Made by a program: the position numbers and the translations under genes
Origin: Antedon mediterranea
Lineage: Eukaryota > Echinodermata > Crinoidea > Comatulida > Antedonidae
DNA: 64,000 bases
Reading direction: 5' to 3'
Assembly: GCF_964355755.1 (NCBI RefSeq)
Contig: NC_092671.1
Location: 4,535,001 to 4,599,000 of the forward strand
Notes under the pieces: model-generated
What the model saw: the letters and a program-made list of their open reading frames with translations, nothing else
What the model was told of the DNA's origin: nothing
Database searches by the model: none
Shown here: piece by piece, positions 23,186 to 34,027 of the stretch
Layout of the letters: the number at the start of each line of letters is the position of its first letter
How positions within the stretch are numbered: position 1 is the first letter of the stretch

Positions 23186-24930
23186 GTGTCTGTTGATGGT
23201 ATTATTACACCCCTTTCTTTATGTGTGTATGGTCTTACACCCATTTCTTTGTCTGTAGATGGTCTTACACCCCTTTTTTTGTCTGTGGATGGTCCTACAC
23301 TCCCTTCTTTGTCTGTGGATGGTCCTACACCCCCTTCTTTTTTCTGTGGATGGTCCTACCCCCCTTCTTTGTCTGTGGATGGTCCTATACCTCTTTTTTT
23401 GTCAGTGGATGGTCTTATACCCCCTTCTTTGTCTGTGGATGGTCTTACACCCCTTTCTTTTTATGTGGATGGTCTTATACCCCCTTCTGTGCCTGTGGGT
23501 GATCTTATACCCCCTTCTTTGTCTGTTGATGGTATTAAACCCCTTTCTTTGTCCGTTGATGGTATTAAACCCCTTTTTTGTATGTGGATGGTCTTATACA
23601 CCCCTTTCTTTGTGTATGGATGATCTTGGACTCCTTTAATTTGTCTGTGGATGGTTTACACCCCTTCTTTGTCTGTGGATGGTCTTATACCCCCTTCTTT
23701 GTCTGTGGATGGTCTTATATCCCCTTCTTTGTCTGTGGATGGTCTTCTCCCTTTCTTTGTCTGTGGATGGTCCTACACTCCCTTCTTTGTCTGTGGATGG
23801 TCCTACACCCCTTATTTGTCTGTGGATGGTCATATACCCTCTTCTTTGTCTGTAAGTGGTCCTATACCCCTTTCTTTGTCAGTGGATGGTCTTGCACCCC
23901 ATTCTTTGTCTGTGGACGGTCTTACGCCCCTTTTTTTGTCTGTGGATGGTCCTATACCCCTTTTTTTGTCAGTGGATGGTCTTATACCCCCTTCTTTGTC
24001 TGTGGACGGTCCTACATCCCCTTCTTTGTCTGTAGATGGCCTTACACCCCTTTCTTTGTCTGTGGATGGTCTTATACCTCCTTCTTTGTGTGTGGATGGT
24101 CTTACACCCCCTTCTTTGTCTGTGGACGGTTCTACACCCCCTTCTTTGTCTGTGGATGGTCTTACACTCCTTTCTTTTTCTGTTGACGGTCTTATACCCC
24201 CTTCTGTGCCTGTGGGTGATCTTATACCCCTTTCTTTGTCCGTTGATGGTATTAAACCCCTTTTTTGTATGTGGATGGTCTTATACGCCCCTTTCTTTGT
24301 GTATGGATGGTCTTGGACTCCTTTAATTTGTCTGTGGATGGTTTACACCCCTTCTTTGTCTGTGGATGGTCTTATACCCCCTTCTTTGTCTGTGGATGGT
24401 CTTATATCCCCTTCTTTGTCTGTGGATGGTCTTCTCCCCTTCTTTGTCTGTGGATGGTCCTACACTCCCTTCTTTGTCTGTGGATGGTCCTACACCCCTT
24501 ATTTGTCTGTGGATGGTCTTATACCCTCTTCTTTGTCTGTAAGTGGTCCTATACCCCTTTCTTTGTCAGTGGATGGTCTTGCACCCCATTCTTTGTCTGT
24601 GGACGGTCTTACGCCCCCTTCTTTGTCTGTGGATGGTCCTATACCTCTTTTTTTGTCAGTGGATGGTCTTATACCCCCTTCTTTGTCTGTGGACGGTCCT
24701 ACATCCCCTTCTTTGTCTGTAGATGGCCTTACACCCCTTTCTTTGTCTGTGGATGGTCTTATACCTCCTTCTTTGTGTGTGGATGGTCTTACACCCCCTT
24801 CTTTGTCTGTGGATGGTCTTACACCCTCTTTTTTTGTCTGTGGGTGGTCTTATACCCTCTTCTTTGTATGTGGATGGTCTTACAACCCCTTCTTTGTCTG
24901 TGGATGGTCTTACACCCCCTTCTTTATCTA
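23186..24930. repeat. 30-bp minisatellite, about 58 units, with 687-bp higher-order repeat
   Basis: The unit is 30 bp and contains GTCTGTGGATGGTC then TTACACCCCCTTCTTT. Variants such as GTATGTGGATG and CTCCTTTAATTTG recur at 23631 and 24318, showing a block of about 687 bp duplicated within the array. Because the unit is divisible by three and has no stop, all three plus frames are open for long stretches (up to 432 codons at 23651-24949), with 10-residue repeats SLSVDGLTPP, FFVCGWSYTP or LLCLWMVLHP. This is treated as non-coding. No start context, splice signal or frame preference is visible. Confidence 0.9.
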
Positions 24931-24949
24931 TCTGAACCCACTACTTTGA

Positions 24950-25469
24950 TTGATTAAATTAGACATTGTTTCTTGTATGATTAGGAAACCAAGACTTTTA
25001 AAGTGAAAGCCCACAGTTGGATGCCTAAACAGGTCTTGTACAGAACAGTATATTGTAGGTCCATGTCACTAATTTGAGGATTACTTGAATAATTATATTG
25101 AGATGTCTTTTACAAATTGATTTAGTTCGGATTTTGCTAAAAAATCAATGACTAGAAAAAATCGAGGAAAAGGATTCAGATGAAAGGTTTACAGCAAAGG
25201 TCCATTACCATAAAAATGGAGTAGGCCTACATTTTTTTAGATGCAAAAAAAAACGATTGACACATCACAGTTTAGCAAACATGTCGGCATAGATGAGCTC
25301 AGTGATCTGTCATACTTTATACCTATCCTATCACATCAAAAGTTAAAAATTCAGAATAATAATTCCGTGTCATTTATTTCGGTAAAAAAAATTAGGTGCA
25401 TTTATACCAATTAAACCACATACAGTATGTTCACATAATTATATATGTCAAAGGTTATAAATTGTATTT
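24950..25469. other. Unique stretch inside the 5.68-kb element
   Basis: Lies between the minisatellite and the 345-bp array. No ORF, inverted repeat or known family recognised. Confidence 0.4.
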
Positions 25470-28400
25470 CCAGTAACTTTATGTGAAAATGTTTCATTAC
25501 TACAAATATAAATGTCTCTATTCTGAACAAAATGACACCAAAATCGATTGAAAATGATCAGTAGTTACTGAGATATACAGATAAGAGGTCAAAGGTCAAA
25601 CTGGAAGAAACGTCATTTCCGGTCATTTTTGGACGAAACTTTTCATTAGAGCAAATAGAAATATGTGGTTTGTGAACAATTTAACACCAGAATCAAGTCT
25701 CTACTGTTTATAGTTGCCAAGATATGAACATTTTTTGTTTTTATGGTGGCCATTTTGAAATCAAGATGGCCGCCATACCGGACGTTGGACACTTGGCACC
25801 CCCCGATATTTTGAATCTATATACATCAAAGAAACTTTGTGGAAAGTTTCATGCTTTGGTAATAAAGTGCACAACTTGGCTATTTTTATGGCGTTAACTG
25901 CTCTACTAAACGTCGTCATGCACTTCGAAAGTATGCAAATTAGTAGTACAAGTAATATTAAATATGCAAATTAGGGAGTGAAATTACAGCGTTGCCATAT
26001 CTCGAAAACCGCTAATGCTAGAGTGTTGATTTTTTCACTAAAATATTTAAAATGTATATATTTATATTTGCTGTAATGAGACATTTTACAAAAAAAATTC
26101 CCGGAACTATGACATTTGACCCTCGACCCCATTTCTCAATATTGCATATATAATGAAAACTAAAATGTCTGTAGAAACTTTGTTTTGCCCTCAAATGACT
26201 CGGATACAGGTTTCTAATAGCCAACATAGGAATGTTTAGTAAATCTCAAAATCACACCTGTATCACTCACCTTCAAAGTATGCAAATTATTAGTACAAGT
26301 TACATGAAATATGCAAATTAGGGGGTGAAATTACAGGTTCCTATATGTATCGAAAACCGCTAAGGTAGAGAGTTAATTTTTTTCAAAAACTTGTTCAGAA
26401 TGTACATATTTATATTTGCTATAATGAAACATTTTACAAAAAAATGACCGGAAATACAACAATTGACCCTTGACCCTATTTATCAATGTTTGCATACATA
26501 ACGCGACTAAAATGTCTGTAGATAATTTTTTTGGACTCAAATACAGTTTTCCTATTGTCAGCATAGGACCGCTTTGTAATTCCCAAAATCACATCTTTGT
26601 CACATACCTTAAAAGTATGCAAATTATTAGTACAAGTTACATGAAATATGCAATTTAGGGGTGAAATTACAGTCTTCCCATATCTCAAAAACCATTAATG
26701 CTAGAGAGTTGATTTGAATTCAGAGTTGATTCAGAATGTACATATTATTTAGATTCGCTGTAATGAAACATTTTACGCAAAAATTGTCATGATTGAATTA
26801 TGACATTTGACCCTTGACCCTATTTCTCAATATTTTCATATAATTCAACTAAAATATCTGTACAGACTGTTTTGGCCTCAAATGACTCAGATACAGGTTT
26901 TCTATAGCCAGCATAGAACTGTTAGTAATTCTCAAAATCACACCTTTGTTACTTCCCTAGAAAATATGCAAATTAGTAGTACAAGAGGTGAAAGTTGCCA
27001 TATCTCTATCGGTCATTAGCGTTTTTCGAGATACTTAAGGCTGTAATTTGCATATTTCATATAACTTGTACTAATAATTTGCATACTTTCGAGTTGCTTG
27101 ACTTTTTGGAATTAATAAACGATCCTATACTGGCTATATAAAACCTGTATCCAAGTCATTTGAGGCCAAAACAAAGTCTGTACATACATTTTAGTTACAT
27201 TATATGCAAATATTGAGAAATAGGTTCGAAAGTCAAATGTCATACTTTCGATAATTTTTTTTTCAATAATGACCCAGATACAGGTTTTCTATAGCCAGCA
27301 TAGAACTGTTTAGTAATTCTCAAAATCACACCTCTGTTACTTCGCTTGAAAGTATGCAAATCAGTAGTACTAGAAAGTTGCCATATCTCTCTCTCTCGGT
27401 CATTAGCGTTTTCAAGATACATAAGGCAATTCACTGTAATTTTCATATTTCATATAGCTTGTACTACTAATTTGCATCCTTTCGAGGTGCTTGACTTATA
27501 CTGGCTATATAAAACCTGTATCCGAGTCATTTGAGGCTAAAACAATGTCTGTACATACATTTTAGTTGCATTATGCAAATATTGAGAAATAATAATAATA
27601 ATATCCTGGATTTATATAGCGCCTAATGTTGTGAAACCTGTAAGCGCTGTACATAAACTAATACGAAAAAGGGGAATTCCAACCATGCCAAAATGAAGGC
27701 GTGATTTTGGGAATTACAAAGCGGTCCTATGCTGACTATAGGAAACATGTATCCGAGTTATTTGAGTCCAAAACAAAGTCTCTACAGACATTTTAGTCGC
27801 ATTATGTATGCAAACATTGATAAATGGGGTCGAGGGTCAATTGTTGTATTTCCGGTCATTTTTTCGTAAAATGTTTCATTAGAATAAATATAAATATGTA
27901 CATTCTGAACAAGTTATTGACAAAAATCAACTCTCTAGCCTTAGTGGTTTTCGATATATAGGAACCTTTAATTTCACCCTCTAACTTGCATATTTCATGT
28001 AACTTGTACTAATAATTTGCATACTTTGGAGGTGAGTGATACAGGTGTGATTTTGAGATCTACTAAACAGTCCTATATTGGCTATTAGAAACCTGTATCG
28101 GAGTCATTTGAGGGCAAAACAAAGTCTCTACAGACATTTTAGTTTCATTTATATATGCAATATTGAGAAATGGGGTCGAGGGTCAAATGTCATACTTCCG
28201 GTTAATTTTTTGTAAAATGTTTCATTGGAGCAAATAGAAATATGTACATTTTGAATACGGCTGTGAAAAAATCAGCTCTCTAGCATTAGTGGTTTTCGAG
28301 ATATAGGACAACTGTAATTTTTTCCAATTATTTGCATATTTTATTTAAATTGTACTACTAATTTGCATACTTTTGAGGTGTGTGACAAAGGTGTGATTTT

Positions 28401-28730
28401 GGGAATTACAAAGTGATCCTATGCTGGTTATTAGGAACCTATGTCTGGGTCATTTGAGGGCAAAATAAAGTCTCTACAGACATTTTAGTCACATTGTATA
28501 TGCAAACATTGGGAAATGGGGTCGAAGGTCAAATGTTGTACTTCCGGTCATTTTTTCGTAAAATGTTTCATTAGAGTAAATATAAATATATACATTTTGA
28601 ATAGATCAGTGAAAATATCAACTCTCTCGGACTAGTAGTTTTTGAGATATGGTAACCCTGTAATTTCACCCTAATTTGCATATTTAAGCTAATTTGCATA
28701 TCATCGGGATGAGTGACAGAGGTGTGATGC
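25470..28730. repeat. Array of about 345-bp units in mirrored orientation
   Basis: Units contain, in order, TTGACCC-TGACCC with ATTTCTCAATATTG, TTTGAG(T)C...GATACAGG, ATGCAAATTAGTAGTACAAG, ATATCTCGAAAACCGCTAA and TTTCATTAGAG...TTCCGGTCATTTT. Forward units are centred at about 25.6, 26.1, 26.5 and 26.8 kb, spaced 344-350 bp. Reverse units are at about 27.1-27.2, 27.55, 27.81, 28.16 and 28.50 kb, spaced about 345 bp. A further partial forward unit is at 27255-27400. The axis of symmetry lies near 27.0 kb. Divergence between units is substantial, so the array is older than the 30-bp satellite. Includes AAGATGGCCGCC at about 25764. Confidence 0.85.
27585..27690. mobile_element. Short insertion within the 345-bp array
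   Basis: (AAT)n followed by ATCCTGGATTTATATAGCGC, TGTAAGCGCTGTACA and a short tail interrupts a reverse unit. The TTATATAGCGC...AAGCGCT signature looks like a common small invertebrate repeat; I recognise the pattern but not a named family. Confidence 0.45.
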
Positions 28731-28835
28731 TCAAATTTTGATCTCCTCATCATATTTGACCATTTAAAAAAGAAAAATCTCTGTTTGCAATTTGTTTCAC
28801 TTTGGGCTGGTTTTTTTGCTAGATTGACTAGCCTA

Positions 28836-29516
28836 TGTGAATACATTTTGTTAATCAAACGATAACAACTGTCATACATTCTGTTCTTAAAAACTGTGAT
28901 ATTATACATTGAGGGAATATGTTATATTTATATGTACCAAAGGTATTGAAATAGAAAAATTAATAATTTATTAGGATTTAGTTAGTTAATTAAGTTTAAA
29001 TTATTAAGATAAACAATCAAGATTGCTGAAATAAGAAAATATATCCATTTGCCGATCCTTTTCCTTATGAAAAAATCTGATTGCTTCTTTCTGGAAAAGG
29101 AAGTGATGTAATTTTAAAAGAAAAATGTAACAAATATACATACCCATTTTAAATATTAAAAGGATTGACTAAATATAATTTTCAGAAAAAGAATAACAAA
29201 ATGTATTTGTACAATTATATATTATATATCAATATTTTTTCGAAAAAAACAGAAAGCTATCGATGATAATCATTCATTCATTCATTTATTAAAATCATCT
29301 TCACAGAAAAACTGAATTGTGACAATATTTTACATTATTAAAAGGTGCTTACAATATTTAAAATGTTTAAAAAAGATAGCATAAAATAACATCAAACAAG
29401 TAAGAAACACACAATACATCATAAAAAAACAATAAAATAAACGAGCACAACATCAAAACTAGTAAAAATCCAAATGAATGGCCAAGTGAATTGGAAAAAT
29501 TACCTAACATATTATT
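28836..29516. repeat. Spacer segment B, right part
   Basis: Continues the match to 50178-50870 after the inserted element (TACATTTTGTTAATCAAACG, GATCCTTTTCCTTATG, CTTTCTGGAAAAGGAAGTGA). A short stretch present in the right copy (AAGTTGTAAAAGGTGCACC, about 50502) is deleted here near 29163. Similarity stops at about 29516. Confidence 0.75.
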
Positions 29517-29900
29517 GAAGTTAGACATAAATCACATAAATTAGTATTAAGTAATGGATATCAGATGAAGTACAGTACAAATACATGTTTCAGGAGGATA
29601 CTTTATGTTAAAGGTGATAATTAGTTTAAATGTTACCCCAATGAAATTCAATTACCAGGTTGAAGTAGTCTGGTGGAAACACTACTATATGTACTCATGT
29701 AGAACACAGTCAGTTCTACCAAGGTTAGAGGTGGGTGCCAACATTTGAGATAAGTGGAAACATGACCTTTTCAATAGCAAATTCATTACCAGCATTATAA
29801 ATGAAATGTTAAAAAGATGAGAATGCAAGTAAATATTAGATTCATAGTCCTCATTATGCACAATGGTTTTCTACTATCACATTATTAAAATATAAAACAA
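29270..29900 (-). mobile_element. Probable retroelement 3' UTR with (ATGA)n tail
   Basis: On the minus strand the sequence ends TTTTTCTGTGAAGATGATT, then TTAATAAATGAATGAATGA, the typical tandem tail of a non-LTR element. The start of the same tail block is present at about 50636. Upstream no coding region is recognised, so only a 3' untranslated remnant is proposed. The 5' limit is arbitrary. Confidence 0.4.
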
Positions 29901-30769
29901 TCATATAGCCTTTAATCAGTGGTGTATCCAGGATTTTGAAGTTGGGGGGCCGGGAATTGCCAATTTGCCGACAAAATTGGTGTCATTATCTGTACATACA
30001 CGACGTCTCTTATCAATATATGTTCTAGGATTACATAGTCATATTGTCTTATATGGGATAACGATGCAAAATTAAAACCAAACCAACATTATCTGTTAGT
30101 ATGTTGTATTCATATTACAATAAAGAAAGAATTAGGAAAATCTGATTTGTAGTTTTCGAAATATAGGGTCTAAAACATCGCCGAAAATGATCGTTTTTAG
30201 CCACGAAAGAATTAAAACAATTTGCGGCCTCAGTCGACAATTCTACTACGCCATTTTTGGTTAAAATAATTACATATAATTACGTTTTTTAGTAATTTAT
30301 TTTATATATCACCATTGGAAATATCAATAAAACATGTTATTAAATGCTTATAAAATATAAAGTTGTTTACTTAACGGAATTCGGACAAATTCATTGCTCT
30401 AACTTTGTGTAGTAACGATCAGAGAGATTCATGGTACACGCGCGAGAGAAAACATTCCGCTGCGGGTGATTCGCATCCACCAATCAAATCAGCTAGAATC
30501 CTAAATCATCCAACCGTGAGCAATGCCAATCGCGAGAAAGCTCAGCTTTGATTGGCTTACGATGACATCATATCACAAAATGGGGATTTTGTAGTTGAGC
30601 CTCACGGAATATTCTGTTCCAAAAATGAAATAGGGCCTACATGGATATTTTTTATGGTATATGTGCTTTTTCTTTAAAAATTTTGAATAATAAAGGCCTC
30701 ATATCGAGAAAAAAAACGGGTTTTTGGCACTTATAATAAATATATCTTAGACAAAAAAGCACATGGCAT

Positions 30770-31756
30770 GTGGAAGGTTGCGGAGGTTGCTTTGCGAGAA
30801 TTCTTTTTGTTGATTTCTCTAGTGCATTCAATAATATTCAACCATATGTTCTGGCTAATAAGCTTATCGATTTAGAAGTTAACCCCCTGATTATAAAATG
30901 GCTACTTAATTTTTTAAAAGATAGAGAACAGCGTGTTAAGCTTAATCACACGTTGTCCTCGTTGTTGAAAGTTAACACGGGTGTTCCACAAGGTTGTGTG
31001 TTATCACCTTTATTGTATACAATATACACAAATGATTGTAAGTCAAATAATACAAAAACTGAGATTATTAAATATGCAGACGACACTGCTCTGATTGGTT
31101 ATCTGGATTCAAAAGATGATTCAATGACAGGCTTCTTAGACAGTATTAATATTTTTCACAAATGGTGTAAAGATAATTTTTTAGATCTAAATATAAATAA
31201 AACTAAAGAGATGGTTTTTGATTTTTGGAAGAAGATAAACTACCTTCCCAAGATCAAAATCAATGGTGAGACCATTCCGGAAGTTAAAACTTACAAATAT
31301 TTAGGGGTTGAAATTGATAATAAACTTAAATTTGATGCAAATAGTAGGTGCATATACAATAAATTACAAAAACGTCTCTTCTCTCTACGCAAATTAAACT
31401 CTTTTAAGATTGACCGTACTATTTTACAACTTTTTTATACTTCTATCTTAAACAGTGTACTTAGTTTTTGCCTAATATGCTATTATGGTAATTCACGTTT
31501 TAAAGATAGACTTTTACTTAATAAAATAGTTAAACAAGGCAGTAGAATAGTAGGCTCTGAACAAATTCAACCTGAAGTTTTATATAAGGAATTAGTAATT
31601 AAAAAATTGAAAATTGTTTTAAAAGACCACGCTCATCCTCTGCACTATAAATTTAACAAAAGTCAACGTTGTGACAGACTCCTTCAAAGAAAAATTAAAA
31701 CAAATAGATATGGCAATTCATTCGTCCCTGCCGCTATACGATTATATAATAAATGA
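30770..31756 (+). CDS. LINE reverse transcriptase, 5'-truncated (328 codons)
   Basis: Partial RNA-directed DNA polymerase of a non-LTR retrotransposon, CR1/L2/Rex1-like. Visible RT blocks are FVDFSSAFN (about 13-21; first catalytic Asp), GVPQGCVLSPLLYTIYTND (about 72-90), YADDTALIG (about 105-113; the catalytic FADD/YADD box), NKTKEMV and YKYLGVEI (about 175-182). The usual C-terminal region follows (RYGNSFVPAAIRLYNK). The endonuclease and the N-terminal RT blocks are missing, so this is a dead copy although its frame is still open. Downstream, CCCCATGGGGATAATAAAG and an (AATTG)n tail end the element at about 31990. It lies inside the hAT-type element, so it inserted after it. The ATG used is incidental. 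Confidence 0.88.
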   Translation: MEGCGGCFARILFVDFSSAFNNIQPYVLANKLIDLEVNPLIIKWLLNFLKDREQRVKLNHTLSSLLKVNTGVPQGCVLSPLLYTIYTNDCKSNNTKTEIIKYADDTALIGYLDSKDDSMTGFLDSINIFHKWCKDNFLDLNINKTKEMVFDFWKKINYLPKIKINGETIPEVKTYKYLGVEIDNKLKFDANSRCIYNKLQKRLFSLRKLNSFKIDRTILQLFYTSILNSVLSFCLICYYGNSRFKDRLLLNKIVKQGSRIVGSEQIQPEVLYKELVIKKLKIVLKDHAHPLHYKFNKSQRCDRLLQRKIKTNRYGNSFVPAAIRLYNK

Positions 31757-31992
31757 TAATATCATTCATTATAATCGTATAATCGTATTTTATGCGCTAG
31801 TTTTATTTTTTGTAGTATTTTAAATCGACTTTTTAGGATTTTATATGTATATTTTGTATGGCTTTTTTTTATCGTATTTTATATTTTATGTACTGTATCC
31901 ATTTTATATTTGTATGTACTGTACTTTTGAAAAGGCCAACAGAGTTTCCCCATGGGGATAATAAAGTTTTAATTGAATTGAATTGAATTGAA
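31757..31992 (+). mobile_element. LINE 3' UTR and (AATTG)n tail
   Basis: The untranslated end of the LINE, finishing in three to four AATTG units at about 31971-31990. Tandem short-repeat tails of this kind are typical of CR1/L2/Rex1-group elements. Confidence 0.75.
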
Positions 31993-32388
31993 CTATATAA
32001 TCTCTTAGCGTAGGAAGACATACAAATCCCAGGTCATGAGAGGCTCAACTGCATGCAAAAACAAGGTTTTAGGTTAAGGTCAAAGACTTTTGAGCAAACA
32101 ATCTACCGCGTACGGCCGTACGTACGTGCTACACATTTTTTACGTGTTTCGTTAGATGTAATGAAAATAAAAAATAGTTGATCTGAAGGGATCAATGATG
32201 ATATGATATGTAAATAAACAAACACTCAAAAGAATTATGTTTACAGTTCAATTATTGTCAGAATAAATAGTTTATTTTTTTTCCCGGCACCTTTGTTTGC
32301 CGACGGCCGCGATGATGTGCCGACGGAAACGAAATCAGGGGGGGCCCGGGCCCCCGGCCCCCCTACTGGATACGCCACTGCCTTTAAT

Positions 32389-33509
32389 GAATTTATATGG
32401 AGGTCTATCCAAATAAATTTAAATAAAAGGGTCGTAATATGTCTTTGTCTCCAGTTCGTGGAAAATGAACAAAAAATATTCAAAATATCCTGCCAGTTTG
32501 CGTTTAGTACAACCTGCTTAGTTTTTAATACGAGTAGGCCTACTGCTTTCTAAACACATAACTTTGATTTCTGCAAAAAAAAAAAAAAATCTCTGTAATA
32601 ATGTACTTTTTAATTACTGTAATAATCTAGGCATAGATTATGTTGACCAGGCCAGTGAGAGGACGATCGACTGTACAGTACTACCAGGTGGATACAACTT
32701 ATTTCTTGTCTACAAAGTGTACAGTAGTATGCTAATAGTACTATTATTAGATTAGGTAGTTGGAGTAGTTTGGAGAGATACATCTATTTATAAGAGAGTA
32801 CTTTATTATTATAGATATAATACCAATAGGTACCATGTATTGGGATGCAATTCAACAGTTATGAATAAAAAAAACCCTGTATGCTTTTTTCTGGCTGTGA
32901 AATATAAAATTGTTAAATGAAAAAGAAAATTTAGGGTGATCATCCCAGTATTTACAGTCTAAATTTGATCTTTATGCAACAATAGGCATAAAAGATTTTT
33001 TAATTAGGTATAAAAGCAAATTAAACGCCCTACGTACTCTGTATGTTGGAGGAAATAAGCATAAGTGCAAATAAATCCTTGACCACAGGATGTAATTCAC
33101 TATTTGGAATCAGTAGTACACGACTGTGTTGGACCATAATGTGGTCCAGGTTGACGGGCCAGGAATGATGGTAGTGCCCAGTATACAGTGTAGTTTAGCC
33201 TCAAGGCAATACCATGTAGCTGGATTAGCTTGCAGAAATACACTAGAGGTATTTCATGAGATTTGGTGTGTGATGATTCAGTTTGATAATTAGTTGTAAA
33301 AAAAAATTGTTGAATTATGAAGAAAATATTGTAAAATATAACAAGGAAGTTATACTATAGTATAATTAAGGGGTAACTGTAAAATATATTATAATAATAA
33401 ATGCAATGGGAATTACTATTACTACTAATATTATGTATACAATACAATATTACAGTTAAATTCATAGGTCGATATTATTTTATTATTTATATAAGGAAAT
33501 CTGTTTTAG
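32389..33509. other. Spacer, nothing recognised
   Basis: AT-rich sequence beyond the hAT target duplication. The short ORFs here show no family resemblance, and no relic of the receptor family was found. Confidence 0.5.
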
Positions 33510-33720
33510 AATGAGAAAAAACCGTCCCAACCTAGATTTGAACCCAGATATCAACAAAGCTATAAAGCTATTGGTACGAGTTGACCAATTATTTGGGTAT
33601 GAGTTAGCCAAGTTTGGTACGAGTTGACATGGGTACGTTACGGGTTGACCAGCACCCTAGAATACGGATAAAGATCAACCCGTACCCCATGCCGACTCGT
33701 TCCCATCCCATGGTAGAATA
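33510..33720. repeat. Dispersed repeat: tRNA-like B box plus TACGAGTTGACC motifs
   Basis: The minus strand contains ATCTGGGTTCAAATCTAGG (about 33530-33550), which fits a polymerase III B box and could be the remnant of a tRNA-derived SINE. The following plus-strand sequence has degenerate GGTACGAGTTGAC motifs (about 33573, 33611) and inverted forms near 33680. Related motifs in opposite orientation recur at about 34960-35060. Confidence 0.4.
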
Positions 33721-34027
33721 CTACTTACATGTTAGTTTAGCCTAGCTGGGCTAACCTACCTCACCTCTCACATGCCCTTCTGAAAAAACGCGACCGAAAT
33801 TACTGGAACCCTACCCTAGCCTACTAGGCCTAGATAGTAGTGATCCGTAGTACCATGGAACTATAATAAATGGTAGACGTACTAGTACTGTGTAGTATAT
33901 GTTAACATGTCTGGCTCTACGAGGCCTTTTTATGCTCATAGGATGGCTTTTTTGGGCGTCCCAATGTAGGCCTATGACTATAGCTAGGACAGATTTCCCG
34001 GCTGCAGGCCTGTAGCCTATGCTCTAG

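Larger units (their letters stand above)
23156..28835. mobile_element. 5.68-kb TIR-bounded element composed of satellite arrays
   Basis: Perfect 19-bp terminal inverted repeats: TAGGCTAGTCAATCTAGCA at 23156-23174 and its reverse complement at 28817-28835. Both flanks carry TGT (3-bp target duplication). The paralogous segment has the uninterrupted site at 50175-50177 and segment A has one near 17967. The body comprises a 30-bp minisatellite (23186-24930), about 500 bp of unique sequence, and an array of about 345-bp units in opposing orientations (25470-28730). No transposase-like protein is visible on either strand, so it is probably non-autonomous. Superfamily not assigned: a 3-bp duplication fits several DNA transposon groups, but the termini match none that I recognise. 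Confidence 0.85.
29917..32380. mobile_element. hAT-type DNA transposon relic, interrupted by a LINE
   Basis: The ends are inverted: CAGTGGTGTATCCAG at the left and CTGGATACGCCACTG at the right (one mismatch in 15). They are flanked by a perfect 8-bp duplication CCTTTAAT (29909-29916 and 32381-32388). An 8-bp target duplication with CAGNG termini is the hallmark of the hAT superfamily. No transposase ORF remains. About 1.2 kb of the interior is a LINE fragment (30760-31990) inserted later. Subterminal regions are G-rich (GGGGGGCCGGG; GGGGGGGCCCGGGC). Confidence 0.8.

Noticed and set aside
23651-24949. 432-codon ORF over the 30-bp repeat, as a repeat protein gene
   Set aside because: All three forward frames are equally open because the unit is 30 bp and stop-free. 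No frame shows better conservation, and the array lies inside a TIR-bounded insertion.
32241-32483. 80-codon ORF at the right end of the hAT element
   Set aside because: It reads through the G-rich subterminal sequence and the terminal inverted repeat, which explains its composition.
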